DNA of 64,000 nucleotides from Bacteroidales bacterium UBA5226 (GCA_002409325.1 DHUU01000006.1:58486-122485), one strand, 5' to 3'. Shown: positions 1-8,268, counted from the stretch's first letter. Numbers and translations are program-made. Notes: generated by a model not told the origin, from the sequence alone.

Positions 1-1
1 C

Positions 2-724
2 TGGAATAACAAAACACGCGGAGTAAGGACAAAAGCCACCATGAAACGCATAATTACCGGCGAAGAAGCCTCTCGGATGCCCGTAGAACAAATAAACCAG
101 GTCATTAGCCAGGCGTTTGAATACGATGATTTTGCCTGGCAACGTGAAAACAAGATACCGGTCACATATAAAGAAAGAGCACGAGGATTGCACAAAGTAT
201 TGTATCAGTGTTCCGGTTGCAGGACTGAGTACAAGATGGATTCAGGAGGAACTGAAATCTGGTGCAACCATTGCGGCAGGCGCTGGATTATGTCTGCATA
301 CGGTGAATTGAAAGCCCAGGAAGGAGAAACTCACTTTGTCCATATTCCCGATTGGTATGAGTGGGAGAGAGAACAGGTTCGCAGAGAAGTGGAGGAGGGC
401 CGTTATTGTTTTAAAGGGAACGCCTATGTAAGGATGCTGCCCAATTCTAAAGGTTTTGTTGATTTTGGCCAGGCGGTTCTGATCCACGATATGGAAGGCT
501 TTAAACTGGAAGGGACCCATGATGGTGCCAAATATACACTAAATATCCCGGCCCAATCTGTCTATTCCTGCCATATAGAATACAATTACGGCAAATACAA
601 AAGAGACTGTGTTGATCTCAATACCCTGAACGATTCTTATTGGGTTTTTCCGGAAGGCGATGATTTCTCGGTGACCAAGATATCCCTGGCCACCGAGGAA
701 TTGTTCAATTACAAAAAATTATAA
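2..724 (+). CDS. Lysophospholipid acyltransferase-like protein, C-terminal part (5' end outside window)
   Basis: The reading frame is open to the left edge: the codons before the first ATG (position 41) contain no stop, so this is the tail of a longer gene and not a 227-residue protein. The visible part has a four-cysteine zinc-ribbon-like segment (CSGC at about 55-58 and CNHC at about 75-78, counted from the ATG), then HIPDWYEWERE and a beta-rich tail. From memory this matches the C-terminal extension of PlsC-domain 1-acyl-glycerol-3-phosphate acyltransferases of about 500 residues found in Firmicutes and Bacteroidetes. The PlsC catalytic HX4D domain would lie upstream of the window and cannot be seen. 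The last 16 bases overlap the 3' end of the convergent dipeptidyl peptidase gene. Family assignment is from recall of the tail only. Confidence 0.6.
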   Translation, partial: WNNKTRGVRTKATMKRIITGEEASRMPVEQINQVISQAFEYDDFAWQRENKIPVTYKERARGLHKVLYQCSGCRTEYKMDSGGTEIWCNHCGRRWIMSAYGELKAQEGETHFVHIPDWYEWEREQVRREVEEGRYCFKGNAYVRMLPNSKGFVDFGQAVLIHDMEGFKLEGTHDGAKYTLNIPAQSVYSCHIEYNYGKYKRDCVDLNTLNDSYWVFPEGDDFSVTKISLATEELFNYKKL

Positions 725-2712
725 GCTTTCCCGTAGGACAATTGCTGTTGCAGGAAATCCTGAGCATATTCCAGTTTAAGGTCTTTGATCTCACCTTTCC
801 TGTTATATACCGGAATGATATTGGGATTGAGGAAGCCTCCATAAGGCTTCAGCTCCAGGGCAGCGTAACGTTCCAGCACTTCCCTGTGCAATTCCTGGTC
901 TACCTGAATGGCGTATTGTTCAACCAGGAACCTGCCCGCCTCGATATCCCCTTCTGATTTGATCTGTTGCATTTGGGCAAGCAATGTGGCAAACAGCTGG
1001 CGAAGCTCCCCAAAATCGTTGATCACAAAGTAAGTTTTCCCATCGCGGACCTTTCTTTCAATGGCGTTGCCGTTTTGCAGTGCCCATGAAGCGATCAGCT
1101 GACGGCATTGCATGTGCGCCTGTGTTATGTTTCTTCCCGGTTCTATGCGTACCAGCTGGGTAAAGAGGCCATTGCGGATATAATTGATATATTCAGCTTT
1201 ATAAGCTTCGGGATCGGACAGAATTCCCAGTTCTGCAAGTTTGGGATCTGCAAGGTAATATAAGGCAAACAGATCTGCCCGCGCTTCTTCGAGTGTAGAA
1301 CTGTATTCTCCCAGCGCATTTGACGACACCCCCGGCATTAGCTGGCCGGAACCGTGCCCCAGGCATTCGTGCAGATCAGTGTGCAGATCTCCCGTTATTG
1401 CCCCGTATTGCTTGATAAGCGCCACTTCCTTCTCATCCCAGGAAAATTCGCCAAGCACGCTTTTTGGCGATTCCTGCGCCGATTTGTCATAGGCGTTCGT
1501 AATGTTGGCAATGGTAACGGATTTTGATCCGAATTCCTTTCTGATCCAGTCCGAGTTGGGCAGGTTGATGCCTATGGGTGTGGAAGGGTAGGAATCACCT
1601 CCCAGCATAACAACGTTAATTACTTTGGCCGAGACTCCCGTAACCTGTTCTTTTCTGAACCGCGGATCAATAGGGGAATTGTCTTCAAACCACTGAGCAT
1701 TTTGGCTGATGATGGTCGTTCTGCGGGAAGCATCCTTGTCAGTAAAATAGACGTTCCCTTCCCAGGAACCTTTTCTTCCCAGAGGATCTCCATATACTTC
1801 AATGAACCCGTTGATAAAGTCTGTGAATGATTCTGTGTCCCGGACCCAGGCCACATTGAATGCATCCCAAAGAGCCAGGTCTCCGGTTTGATAATAATCT
1901 CTCAGTGTTTTGATGTAAGAGGCTTGTTCAGGGCTCTGAGCCACCCCGGCAGCTTTTTCCAGCCAATGGCAGATCTTCTGGATTGCAGGCCCGTACATTC
2001 CATCGGCTTTGTAAATTTCTTCAAATACCGCTCCCTCTTTCCGTGTCAGACGGCTGTTCAGACCATATTCAACGGGGCGCCGGTCACTGGTGTCCTCCAT
2101 GGCGGCGTAGAATTCCTCGGCCTGCACCCGGTTTACACCGTCGTAAAAATTGGTTGATGATGTCAGGAGCAGATCGCCTTCCTTTCCCATACTTTTACGC
2201 ATTTTGTACAACCCGGGACTGCACATGATATCTACCATGGAGTCTATGTCTGCATGGACTTCTGAATTTTCCAGGAGTTGTTTCATGTAATCGGCAGAAC
2301 ATGAGGGCAGGATCTTTTCCTCTGCATAATGGTGGTGTATTCCATTACTGAAAAAAACCCGTTTGGCATAGACCAGAAATTCCTGAAATTCGGGAGTTTC
2401 TCTATCGCCCGTATAGGTCTCAAGAATGGCTTCAAGGCATTTTCTCACTTTCAGGTTGTGTTTGAAATTCTGGTCCCAGAAAATGTCCCTGCCACATTTA
2501 GCCGCTTCTCCCATATAATAAATAAAAGTTTTCTGCTGTAAATCCAGCTCGTCCCACCCGGGAACCTTATACCGGATTATCTTGATATCTGCAAATTCTT
2601 CTACCAGGTATCTGAATTCTGATTCCTGACTTTTTGTCCCTTCAGGTCCCCGGGCGCAGGATATGCCTGCTATGCCTGCCATGCAGGCAAAAGCAATTTT
2701 CATTATTTTCAT
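709..2712 (-). CDS. Dipeptidyl peptidase III-like lipoprotein (peptidase family M49)
   Basis: Zinc metallopeptidase predicted to remove dipeptides from the N-terminus of short peptides. It carries the M49 signature HECLGHGSG (HEXXGH, about residues 446-451) and the second zinc/catalytic motif EEARAD (about 472-477). At about 667 residues it has the usual length for the family. The start chosen is MKIMKIAFACMAG at 2712, because a longer reading (to 2745) would run into the upstream 87-codon gene, which stops at 2720; 7 bases then separate the two. The N-terminus looks like a lipoprotein signal peptide (GISC), so the enzyme is probably anchored in the envelope. It is the last gene of a leftward group with ytxH-like, holin-like and small membrane protein genes. 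Function by family: strong; natural substrate unknown. Confidence 0.9.
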   Translation of the reverse strand: MKIMKIAFACMAGIAGISCARGPEGTKSQESEFRYLVEEFADIKIIRYKVPGWDELDLQQKTFIYYMGEAAKCGRDIFWDQNFKHNLKVRKCLEAILETYTGDRETPEFQEFLVYAKRVFFSNGIHHHYAEEKILPSCSADYMKQLLENSEVHADIDSMVDIMCSPGLYKMRKSMGKEGDLLLTSSTNFYDGVNRVQAEEFYAAMEDTSDRRPVEYGLNSRLTRKEGAVFEEIYKADGMYGPAIQKICHWLEKAAGVAQSPEQASYIKTLRDYYQTGDLALWDAFNVAWVRDTESFTDFINGFIEVYGDPLGRKGSWEGNVYFTDKDASRRTTIISQNAQWFEDNSPIDPRFRKEQVTGVSAKVINVVMLGGDSYPSTPIGINLPNSDWIRKEFGSKSVTIANITNAYDKSAQESPKSVLGEFSWDEKEVALIKQYGAITGDLHTDLHECLGHGSGQLMPGVSSNALGEYSSTLEEARADLFALYYLADPKLAELGILSDPEAYKAEYINYIRNGLFTQLVRIEPGRNITQAHMQCRQLIASWALQNGNAIERKVRDGKTYFVINDFGELRQLFATLLAQMQQIKSEGDIEAGRFLVEQYAIQVDQELHREVLERYAALELKPYGGFLNPNIIPVYNRKGEIKDLKLEYAQDFLQQQLSYGKAYNFL

Positions 2713-2719
2713 TGTTATG

Positions 2720-2983
2720 CTAATGATTACGGATTTTTTGCACACTCCGGTTCAGATGACGCACCAGGGTAAAGGCGGTAATAGCCACAGGAATGACCAG
2801 CGGAAGCCAGGAAAGGACCGCGTTGCCTTCAGGCTGGAAAAATTTCCCGGTAGAAAAACCGGCAGGGATGCTGTCCCGGAAGCGGTCTTCCAAACCCTTA
2901 ATATGCCATTGCAATGAATTGCGCTCTGCCCTGAGCTGTTCAATAGTGGTGATATGCGAGTAGATGGTTTTTCTGCTTCTCAT
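2720..2983 (-). CDS. Small membrane protein of unknown function in the ytxH/holin-like operon
   Basis: An 87-residue protein with a charged, probably helical N-terminal half (REELRAER-type composition, residues 10-40) and one clear hydrophobic segment near the C-terminus (WLPLVIPVAITAFTLV, about 59-74) followed by basic residues. No family recognised with certainty. Its ATG overlaps the stop codon of the upstream holin-like gene as ATGA (2980-2983), which argues strongly that it is a real translated gene coupled to that partner. It ends 7 bases before the dipeptidyl peptidase start. Similar small proteins sit next to ytxH and DUF1469-type genes in other Bacteroidetes, so a shared envelope-stress role is plausible but unproven. 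Confidence 0.7.
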   Translation of the reverse strand: MRSRKTIYSHITTIEQLRAERNSLQWHIKGLEDRFRDSIPAGFSTGKFFQPEGNAVLSWLPLVIPVAITAFTLVRHLNRSVQKIRNH

Positions 2984-3330
2984 AGGTCATTCCTCCCGGT
3001 ATTGGGGTCTTTTTCCTCAAAGAACATTTTTGCGAACAACCGGACAAAAGTATTCACAAACAACTTCTTTCTCAAAAGGAAGAAGACCAGGAACAACAAC
3101 AGAAAGAAACCTCCGGTTATGAAAGAAGCTGCTACGGCATTGTCAAGTATTGTACCCAGCCATCCGTTGAACCCTGTGGCCAGAAAAACCAATGCAACCA
3201 GAAGCACAAGTAACAGAAGAAAAGTACTGAGAAACTGGTTGATGACCAGACTCAGGTTTTCAACCAATCCCAATTTGAACGCATCTGACTTCAGGCCAAG
3301 GTATTCCTTAACCGATTCTTTAATGTTCAT
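2980..3330 (-). CDS. Phage-holin-like/DUF1469 family membrane protein (Phage_holin_3_6 type)
   Basis: A 116-residue protein with an amphipathic N-terminal helix (residues 1-30), two strongly hydrophobic segments (about 35-57 and 68-90) and a basic, charged C-terminal tail. This layout matches the actinobacterial/Bacteroidetes putative-holin superfamily (Pfam Phage_holin_3_6, formerly DUF1469). Despite the name, these chromosomal proteins are not tied to a prophage, and no phage gene is seen here. It lies 12 bases downstream of the ytxH-like gene and overlaps the next small membrane gene by ATGA, so the three are almost certainly co-transcribed. Role probably in envelope homeostasis; not proven. 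Confidence 0.75.
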   Translation of the reverse strand: MNIKESVKEYLGLKSDAFKLGLVENLSLVINQFLSTFLLLLVLLVALVFLATGFNGWLGTILDNAVAASFITGGFFLLLFLVFFLLRKKLFVNTFVRLFAKMFFEEKDPNTGRNDL

Positions 3331-3342
3331 TGTGCTTGTTCT

Positions 3343-3537
3343 TTAGGCTTCCAGGCCCTCTTCCTGGTTTTTAGGGAAACGCTTGTGGTATTCTTTTTTA
3401 ATCTCGTCAACTCCCTTATCTACCGTCTCTTTGATTTTTTCTCTTGTTTCACTACCTTTTGCGGGAGCAAACAACAGTGCCAGTGTGGCACCAATCACTG
3501 CGCCACCCAATAATGCGAGTACATGTGAACTTTTCAT
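3343..3537 (-). CDS. YtxH domain-containing protein
   Basis: A 64-residue protein with an N-terminal hydrophobic, glycine-rich segment (ALLGGAVIGATLALLFAPAKG, within residues 8-28) followed by a highly charged helix rich in Lys and Glu. The LFAPxxGxETR pattern is the hallmark of the YtxH family, originally described as a Bacillus general-stress protein. It is the first gene of a leftward operon continuing into the holin-like, small membrane and M49 peptidase genes. A -7 box TATCTTTG on the minus strand lies at 3571-3578, about 33 bases upstream of the start. Confidence 0.85.
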   Translation of the reverse strand: MKSSHVLALLGGAVIGATLALLFAPAKGSETREKIKETVDKGVDEIKKEYHKRFPKNQEEGLEA

Positions 3538-3570
3538 AATACAGGAATTTTTTGATGATTTATCTTCTTA

Positions 3571-3578
3571 CAAAGATA
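3571..3578 (-). promoter_or_regulatory. Predicted -7 box for the ytxH-peptidase operon
   Basis: Reads TATCTTTG on the minus strand, a full match to the Bacteroidetes -7 consensus TAnnTTTG. It is 33 bases from the ytxH start. No TTTG at the -33 spacing was found. Confidence 0.55.
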
Positions 3579-3591
3579 ATAAAAAAAGGAT

Positions 3592-3599
3592 TATCTTTA
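3592..3599 (+). promoter_or_regulatory. Near-consensus -7 box 4 bases before the clostripain-like start
   Basis: TATCTTTA (last base deviates from TAnnTTTG). Only four bases separate it from the ATG at 3604, so a transcript from here would be leaderless or nearly so. It is divergent from the ytxH promoter 13 bases away. Confidence 0.35.
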
Positions 3600-3603
3600 C
3601 GTT

Positions 3604-4800
3604 ATGAAAAGGGTTATACTTTTGTGTCTGTTTGGATTTTGCCTGTTATTCTCTGGTTGCGAAAAATGTATTATACCCTGTGACAGGTATGAGCATAACC
3701 TGCTGTTATATATGGCAGCCGATAACAGCCTTTCAGAGATCTCTCAGGTCAATATGACGGAGATCATAACAAATGCAGTAGTCCCTTCAGATCATGCACT
3801 TTTTGTATTCATAGACAGAAAAAACCAGGGAGCCTTCCTTATCCGGGCCAAGACGCGCAACAGTATACTCATCCTGGATACCCTCCAGAGGTATGGCGAT
3901 GTCAATTCCATGGAACCGGAACTGCTAAGCCGGGTAATAGGACAAGCCAGGGACGAGTGTCCCGCCAAAACTTACGGTCTGTTGTTATGGTCACATGGAA
4001 CAGGCTGGCTGCCCCGTGGACTTTATGGTGAAATCCCGCAATACCCGGTAAAACCTTTATCACTTATAACTCCTTTTGAATACGATATTACCGATCCGGC
4101 CTACCCCGGGACAAAAACTTTCGGACAGGATGGCACTACCGAGATGGAGATCAGCGATCTGGTGACTGCACTACAGAATTACCATCACGAATATATTTGT
4201 TTTGACGCCTGCCTGATGGCTGACATTCAGACGTATTACCAGCTCAGGGATGCCTGTGATTATATCATGGGATCTCCCGCAGAAATCATTGATACAGGTT
4301 TTCCTTACAACAAACTGACCTCTGCGTTGTTCCCCTATAAAGGCCTGACTAGTCTGACCTCACTGTGCGATGCTTATTATGATAAGTACAATTCCAAAAC
4401 AGGATATAACCGTTCCGGAACCATATCCCTGGTCAGGACAGACCGTATCCCTGGATTAGCTCAGGCTTTCAAGACCCTTGTAAACAATGGAGGAGTTGAT
4501 CCCCAGGGTTTAAACAGAACCAGTCTGCAAACGTATGATCGCCTGACTGAACATGTTTTCTGGGATATTGACCAGATGGCCGGACTCCTTGGCAGCGCCA
4601 ATGATTATGCCCAATTCAGGACTGAGCTGGATAAGACAGTGGTTTACAAAAAAACAACCGAAAAGTTCATCACCATACCCATAATCCATTTTTCCGGATT
4701 GGCAGCCTATCTGCCAACTACTGTTCTTCCCCGAACGCAGTCGGCTTTCCGCTCCGGCAGCTGGAATCATTTCCTGGAGTGGTTGCCGCTGTCTGATTGA
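3604..4800 (+). CDS. Clostripain-like cysteine peptidase lipoprotein (family C11)
   Basis: A 398-residue predicted secreted cysteine protease. The N-terminus is a lipoprotein signal (MKRVILLCLFG...LFSGC), giving Cys19 as lipid anchor site. The C11 catalytic dyad is visible: His in LLWSHGTGW (about 130) and Cys in DACLMA (about 203), each following a hydrophobic strand as in clan CD peptidases. Family members cleave after basic residues; specificity is not readable here. The gene stands alone, transcribed divergently from the ytxH operon with 66 bases between starts. No close operon partner follows: rplY begins 116 bases downstream with its own promoter. Confidence 0.87.
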   Translation: MKRVILLCLFGFCLLFSGCEKCIIPCDRYEHNLLLYMAADNSLSEISQVNMTEIITNAVVPSDHALFVFIDRKNQGAFLIRAKTRNSILILDTLQRYGDVNSMEPELLSRVIGQARDECPAKTYGLLLWSHGTGWLPRGLYGEIPQYPVKPLSLITPFEYDITDPAYPGTKTFGQDGTTEMEISDLVTALQNYHHEYICFDACLMADIQTYYQLRDACDYIMGSPAEIIDTGFPYNKLTSALFPYKGLTSLTSLCDAYYDKYNSKTGYNRSGTISLVRTDRIPGLAQAFKTLVNNGGVDPQGLNRTSLQTYDRLTEHVFWDIDQMAGLLGSANDYAQFRTELDKTVVYKKTTEKFITIPIIHFSGLAAYLPTTVLPRTQSAFRSGSWNHFLEWLPLSD

Positions 4801-4801
4801 T

Positions 4802-4832
4802 TTTGCATAATCCGGGATTTTATTTAATTTTG
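4802..4832 (+). promoter_or_regulatory. Predicted promoter of rplY
   Basis: TTTG at 4802-4805, 19 bases of spacing, then TAATTTTG at 4825-4832. Both elements and their spacing match the Bacteroidetes housekeeping consensus. It predicts a leader of roughly 80 bases before rplY. Confidence 0.65.
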
Positions 4833-4915
4833 CGCGCCCTGAGAGGACCTTAGTAAGGTGCCATGGGATTCGGGAATATTCCTGGATTGAGTAACACTAT
4901 CAACTAAACACTGTT
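4833..4915 (+). promoter_or_regulatory. Leader of rplY with possible RNA structure
   Basis: Roughly 80 bases between the predicted transcription start and the rplY ATG, long for this compact window. It holds GGACC (4845-4849) pairing with GGTGCC (4857-4862, one bulged base) and the perfect 10-base palindrome GGAATATTCC (4873-4882). Such a leader could serve L25-dependent autoregulation, but no known leader motif is recognised. Confidence 0.3.
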
Positions 4916-5521
4916 ATGAAACAATTTGAAATCAACGCCCACAAACGTGGCGAATTCACAAAAGCAGCAGTAAAACAACTGCGCAGAGAAGGAATGGTAC
5001 CTTGCGTACTATACGGAAACGAGACGGAAAACATCCATTTCTCAGTTCTGGAAAAAGACCTGAAGGATCTTATCTATGTACCTTCATCTTATATCATATC
5101 AATTAATATTGACGGGAAAAAGAGCCTGTGCATCCTTCATCAGGTGCAGTATCATCCGGTATCAGAAAGGGTGCTTCATCTTGATTTTCTGGCCATTGAT
5201 TCCGCTAAGCCCATTACTATCCAGGTGCCTGTATACATATCAGGAAATTCAGAAGGAGTCCGCCAGGGCGGTAAACTGCAGATTCTAAACAGGAAACTTC
5301 TTATCAATGGCTTTTTGAAAGACCTGCCCGACCAACTCAATATTGATGTAACAGACCTTACTTTGGGCAAAACCATCACCGCCGGAGACCTCAAATATGA
5401 TAACATCAGGATCATGTCCCCGAAAGGCACTATCATCTGCATGGTCAAAATGACAAGGGCTGCTACTTCTACTACTGCAGCTGCTGTTGAAGAAACTGAA
5501 GAAAAGCCTGCGCAGGCATAG
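4916..5521 (+). CDS. rplY: 50S ribosomal protein L25/general stress protein Ctc
   Basis: Binds 5S rRNA in the large ribosomal subunit. The first ~90 residues are the L25 domain (begins MKQFEINAHKRGEFTKAAVK; VPCVLYGNE at about 28-36), followed by the TL5/Ctc beta-barrel domain (about 97-180) and a short Ala/Glu/Thr-rich tail. The 201-residue length fits the two-domain Ctc form typical of Bacteroidetes. It heads a rightward group with pth (17-base gap) and an S4-domain gene, a common order in this phylum. A consensus promoter and a roughly 80-base leader precede it. Confidence 0.95.
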   Translation: MKQFEINAHKRGEFTKAAVKQLRREGMVPCVLYGNETENIHFSVLEKDLKDLIYVPSSYIISINIDGKKSLCILHQVQYHPVSERVLHLDFLAIDSAKPITIQVPVYISGNSEGVRQGGKLQILNRKLLINGFLKDLPDQLNIDVTDLTLGKTITAGDLKYDNIRIMSPKGTIICMVKMTRAATSTTAAAVEETEEKPAQA

Positions 5522-5537
5522 GCATTTTTGCTGAATC

Positions 5538-6113
5538 ATGTCTTATCTGGTAACAGGACTGGGAAACATAGGAACTGAATATACCGGCACACGTCACAAC
5601 ATCGGTTTTTCGGTTCTCGATGCCTGGGCCTCGTTGCGGAAAACAACTTTTTCCACCCTGCGGTATGGATCGCTGGCCAGTATTAAACACGCCGGTAAGG
5701 AAGTATGGTTGCTTAAACCGTCCACTTATGTGAATCTTAGCGGTAAAGCCGTCCGTTATTGGATGAAGGAAGAAAGCATCCCGCTGGAGAATCTGATTAT
5801 CGTAGTGGATGATGTGGCCCTGCCATTCGGGAAACTCAGGATGCGGGCACGGGGAAGCGACGGAGGCCACAATGGCCTGAAAGATATTTCAATTATTCTT
5901 GGGACCGAAGAATATGCCCGTCTGAGAATTGGGGTCGGGGGCGATTTTCCAAAAGGATATCAGGCAGACTATGTGCTGAGCCGATGGAATGAGAAGGAAA
6001 TAATGGAATTGCCTTTTATATGCAACAATGCCATTGAAGCGCTGGAATTATTCATCCGGCAGGGGATTGACCGGGCGATGAACCTGGTAAACACAGTCGA
6101 TCCCGGAAACTGA
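5538..6113 (+). CDS. pth: Peptidyl-tRNA hydrolase
   Basis: Releases tRNA from peptidyl-tRNAs dropped by ribosomes. All landmark motifs are present: GLGNIGTEYTGTRHNIGF with catalytic His20, LKPSTYVNLSG (about 59-69), VVDDVALPFGKLRMR (about 88-102) and GSDGGHNGLKDI (about 105-116). The 191-residue length is normal for bacterial Pth. It follows rplY by 16 bases and precedes the S4-domain gene by 4 bases, so the three translation-related genes probably share one transcript. Confidence 0.96.
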   Translation: MSYLVTGLGNIGTEYTGTRHNIGFSVLDAWASLRKTTFSTLRYGSLASIKHAGKEVWLLKPSTYVNLSGKAVRYWMKEESIPLENLIIVVDDVALPFGKLRMRARGSDGGHNGLKDISIILGTEEYARLRIGVGGDFPKGYQADYVLSRWNEKEIMELPFICNNAIEALELFIRQGIDRAMNLVNTVDPGN

Positions 6114-6117
6114 ACTT

Positions 6118-6489
6118 ATGCGAATAGACAAATACCTTTGGGCAATCCGGGTTTTTAAAACCAGGGCCGATGCTGTTGATGCCTGCCGGGGATCCCGTGT
6201 TAAAATTGACGGGCAGTGTGTGAAACCTTCCCGGGAAGTTCATCAGGGCGATACCATAGTTGTCAGGAAAGGAGCAGTCTACTATGAATATCTTGTGCTT
6301 CAGCCAATTGACAGACGCCAGCCTGCAAAGGATGTGCCCCTTTTTGTCAGCGATGTTACTCCTGCAGAAGAATTGGATAAGCTGAAACTGCCCAGCGAAA
6401 CAGTAGTTATTTACCGCAAAAAAGGAACCGGTCGCCCCACTAAGAAGGAACGCCGTCAATTGGATGATATTATGGATATTAACGGGTAA
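6118..6489 (+). CDS. S4-domain RNA-binding protein (Hsp15/HslR type)
   Basis: A 123-residue protein whose first ~60 residues are an S4 RNA-binding domain (MRIDKYLWAIRVFKTRADA, then GSRVKIDGQCVKPSREV), with a basic Lys/Arg-rich tail ending near KKERRQLDDIMD. E. coli Hsp15 of this type binds free 50S subunits carrying nascent chains and helps recycle them, which suits its place after rplY and pth. The last 11 bases overlap the 3' end of the convergent manA gene. Confidence 0.9.
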   Translation: MRIDKYLWAIRVFKTRADAVDACRGSRVKIDGQCVKPSREVHQGDTIVVRKGAVYYEYLVLQPIDRRQPAKDVPLFVSDVTPAEELDKLKLPSETVVIYRKKGTGRPTKKERRQLDDIMDING

Positions 6490-7387
6490 TCTCCAGGAGT
6501 TTAGTCTTACCCCGTGGAATGATTTTCCAGTAATCCACAGATGCCGGAACCAGCAGGCACCTATTTTCAGAACTGTAATAAACCCCATCTGTTTCAATAC
6601 CCGATGCGCCTTCCAATTCCAGATAGACCACAAATTTATCTGAAGCAAATGCGTCAATTTCCATTTGTTGGTCCAACTCCAGTAAACGTACGGTAAAAAA
6701 AGGGGAGTCGGCCAGAACACCTGAAGTGGTCGGATCTGGAATGTGTTTACTGTAATCAATCGCGTCCAGGGCCAGTTCCAGGTGCATTTCCCGGGCAGTC
6801 TCCCGCTTGTGTTCCCTTCCCCAGTCGTATACCCGGTAAGTGATGTCCGAAACCTGTTGTACCTCGGCAATGGTCAGTCCGCCACCGCATGCATGAATCA
6901 GCCCGGCTGGGATGAAATAGCATTCCCCTTTTACAGGGGTGATACAATTCATCACCTCGGGCAAGGTTTCATTTTCACAATGGGAATAAAACACTTCCGG
7001 AGTCATATCACGGCTAAAGCCAAGATAAAGCCGCGCCCCGGGTTTGGCATCCAGGATATACCACATTTCAGTTTTCCCGTAAGCGTGGTGCATGGCCGCT
7101 GCCCTTTTGTCGTCAGGATGTACCTGTACCGAAAGGAAATCATTGACGATCAGATATTTTATGAGCAAAGGAAATTCATCTCCGCAGGCATCATAGACCC
7201 CCGCGCCCACCAGGTCGGCAAGGTACACTTCAAGGGCCTCGTTAATGGTGTTTCCTTTCAAAAAACCATTCTCAATTACCGACGTATCCCTGTTCAGGCC
7301 ACTCAGGACCCAGGTCTCGGCCCCCCAGACGCGCTCCTTGAAGATGGGTTTAAAACTAAGAGGATACAGATTCGTGCTGTTGTTCAT
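6479..7387 (-). CDS. manA: Class I mannose-6-phosphate isomerase
   Basis: Interconverts mannose 6-phosphate and fructose 6-phosphate, with a zinc-dependent cupin fold. Zinc-ligand motifs can be seen: VQVHPDD (about 86-92), KTEMWYIL (about 102-109) and AGLIHACGGG, with the C-terminal cupin half after it. 302 residues matches the short bacterial class I form. There is no alternative methionine near the N-terminus, so the start overlaps the end of the upstream CPBP gene by 32 bases on the same strand. Its operon also contains a sugar-phosphate nucleotidyltransferase, which points to activated-sugar supply for surface glycans. Confidence 0.93.
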   Translation of the reverse strand: MNNSTNLYPLSFKPIFKERVWGAETWVLSGLNRDTSVIENGFLKGNTINEALEVYLADLVGAGVYDACGDEFPLLIKYLIVNDFLSVQVHPDDKRAAAMHHAYGKTEMWYILDAKPGARLYLGFSRDMTPEVFYSHCENETLPEVMNCITPVKGECYFIPAGLIHACGGGLTIAEVQQVSDITYRVYDWGREHKRETAREMHLELALDAIDYSKHIPDPTTSGVLADSPFFTVRLLELDQQMEIDAFASDKFVVYLELEGASGIETDGVYYSSENRCLLVPASVDYWKIIPRGKTKLLEITR

Positions 7388-8252
7388 AGGTTATGTTTAA
7401 TTGTGGGCCAGAAGCCAGTTTTTTATTCAGGTAGAGCAAGGTCAGGCCAAGCAGAATCACAGAGGCAGCCAGTGCAATGTAAAAAAAGTTGTTGCCTATA
7501 AGAGACCTCAGAGACGCATCTGCAGAAATCTGGGGGAACAAGCCTGCCAGAAGGAATGACAATCCGTTATTAATCGCATGCAGGGCTACACAGCTCCAGT
7601 AGGAACGTGTCCTGTAATAAATCCAACCCAGAAGACAACCAACCAGGAAAGCCGGGATAGCCTGCCAGGGATTGGCATGGATCACACCAAACATAAGGGC
7701 AGACCATGCTATGGCTTTCCAGGGAGCCATATGCTGCAGCATCCCCTTAAGGGCAACGTTCCGCAGCAGCCACTCTTCCAGAATTGGGGCGGCAACAACA
7801 ACGGCAACAAAGGTAGGCAGGTTATTTTCAGACATTTTGGCAAAAATTTCCTTCATGAATTCAGGCATTTCCAGCCAATCGGTCAGGGGATCCATGATTA
7901 CCGATAAAGTAACGATCAAAACTGGCAGTATCAGGATGAAAACAGGGAGCGGCACCCGGCCAAGACGGGCGCCTGGGTTTGGATAGGGTGGTGTGCTCTG
8001 TCCTAACGCCTGGTGGTAGTTATTCCGGGCGCGTAAATACACGTAGAAAAACACAAAGATGAAAGGGATCACATATATCACAGGGGTGCTCCACCCGGAA
8101 GCACCGGTCAGTGAGAGGGCCCCGGGGCGTATCAGGTTGATTATAAACACTAATGAAGCGGTAATAATGGTGCCTCCAACCAAAAGGATGGCAAGCATTA
8201 TTAGCCATGATTCTCCCAATTTTGGGCGGTAGTAGTCAAAATATTTTCTCAT
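7356..8252 (-). CDS. CPBP family intramembrane metalloprotease
   Basis: Multi-pass membrane protein of about 298 residues with the three CPBP/Abi motifs: EEWLLR (about 156-161, glutamate pair plus arginine), GVIHANPW (His about 190) and HAINN (His about 222). Family members include eukaryotic Rce1 and bacterial immunity or regulated-proteolysis proteins. Seven or so hydrophobic segments are visible. The start is taken at MRKYFDYYRP (8252), since upstream residues are Gly/Pro/Cys-rich and would overlap the upstream nucleotidyltransferase; 16 bases then separate the two. The 3' end overlaps manA by 32 bases. Substrate unknown. Confidence 0.88.
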   Translation of the reverse strand: MRKYFDYYRPKLGESWLIMLAILLVGGTIITASLVFIINLIRPGALSLTGASGWSTPVIYVIPFIFVFFYVYLRARNNYHQALGQSTPPYPNPGARLGRVPLPVFILILPVLIVTLSVIMDPLTDWLEMPEFMKEIFAKMSENNLPTFVAVVVAAPILEEWLLRNVALKGMLQHMAPWKAIAWSALMFGVIHANPWQAIPAFLVGCLLGWIYYRTRSYWSCVALHAINNGLSFLLAGLFPQISADASLRSLIGNNFFYIALAASVILLGLTLLYLNKKLASGPQLNITYEQQHESVSS

Positions 8253-8268
8253 TGGACTAAGGAGTTTG

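Noticed and set aside
2980..3330. Holin-like gene as evidence of a prophage
   Set aside because: No other phage genes are nearby; chromosomal DUF1469-type proteins are common beside ytxH.
6052..6870. 272-codon open frame on the minus strand across pth, the S4 gene and manA
   Set aside because: Antisense or out of frame to three well-identified genes, with atypical Trp/Arg-rich composition and no family resemblance.
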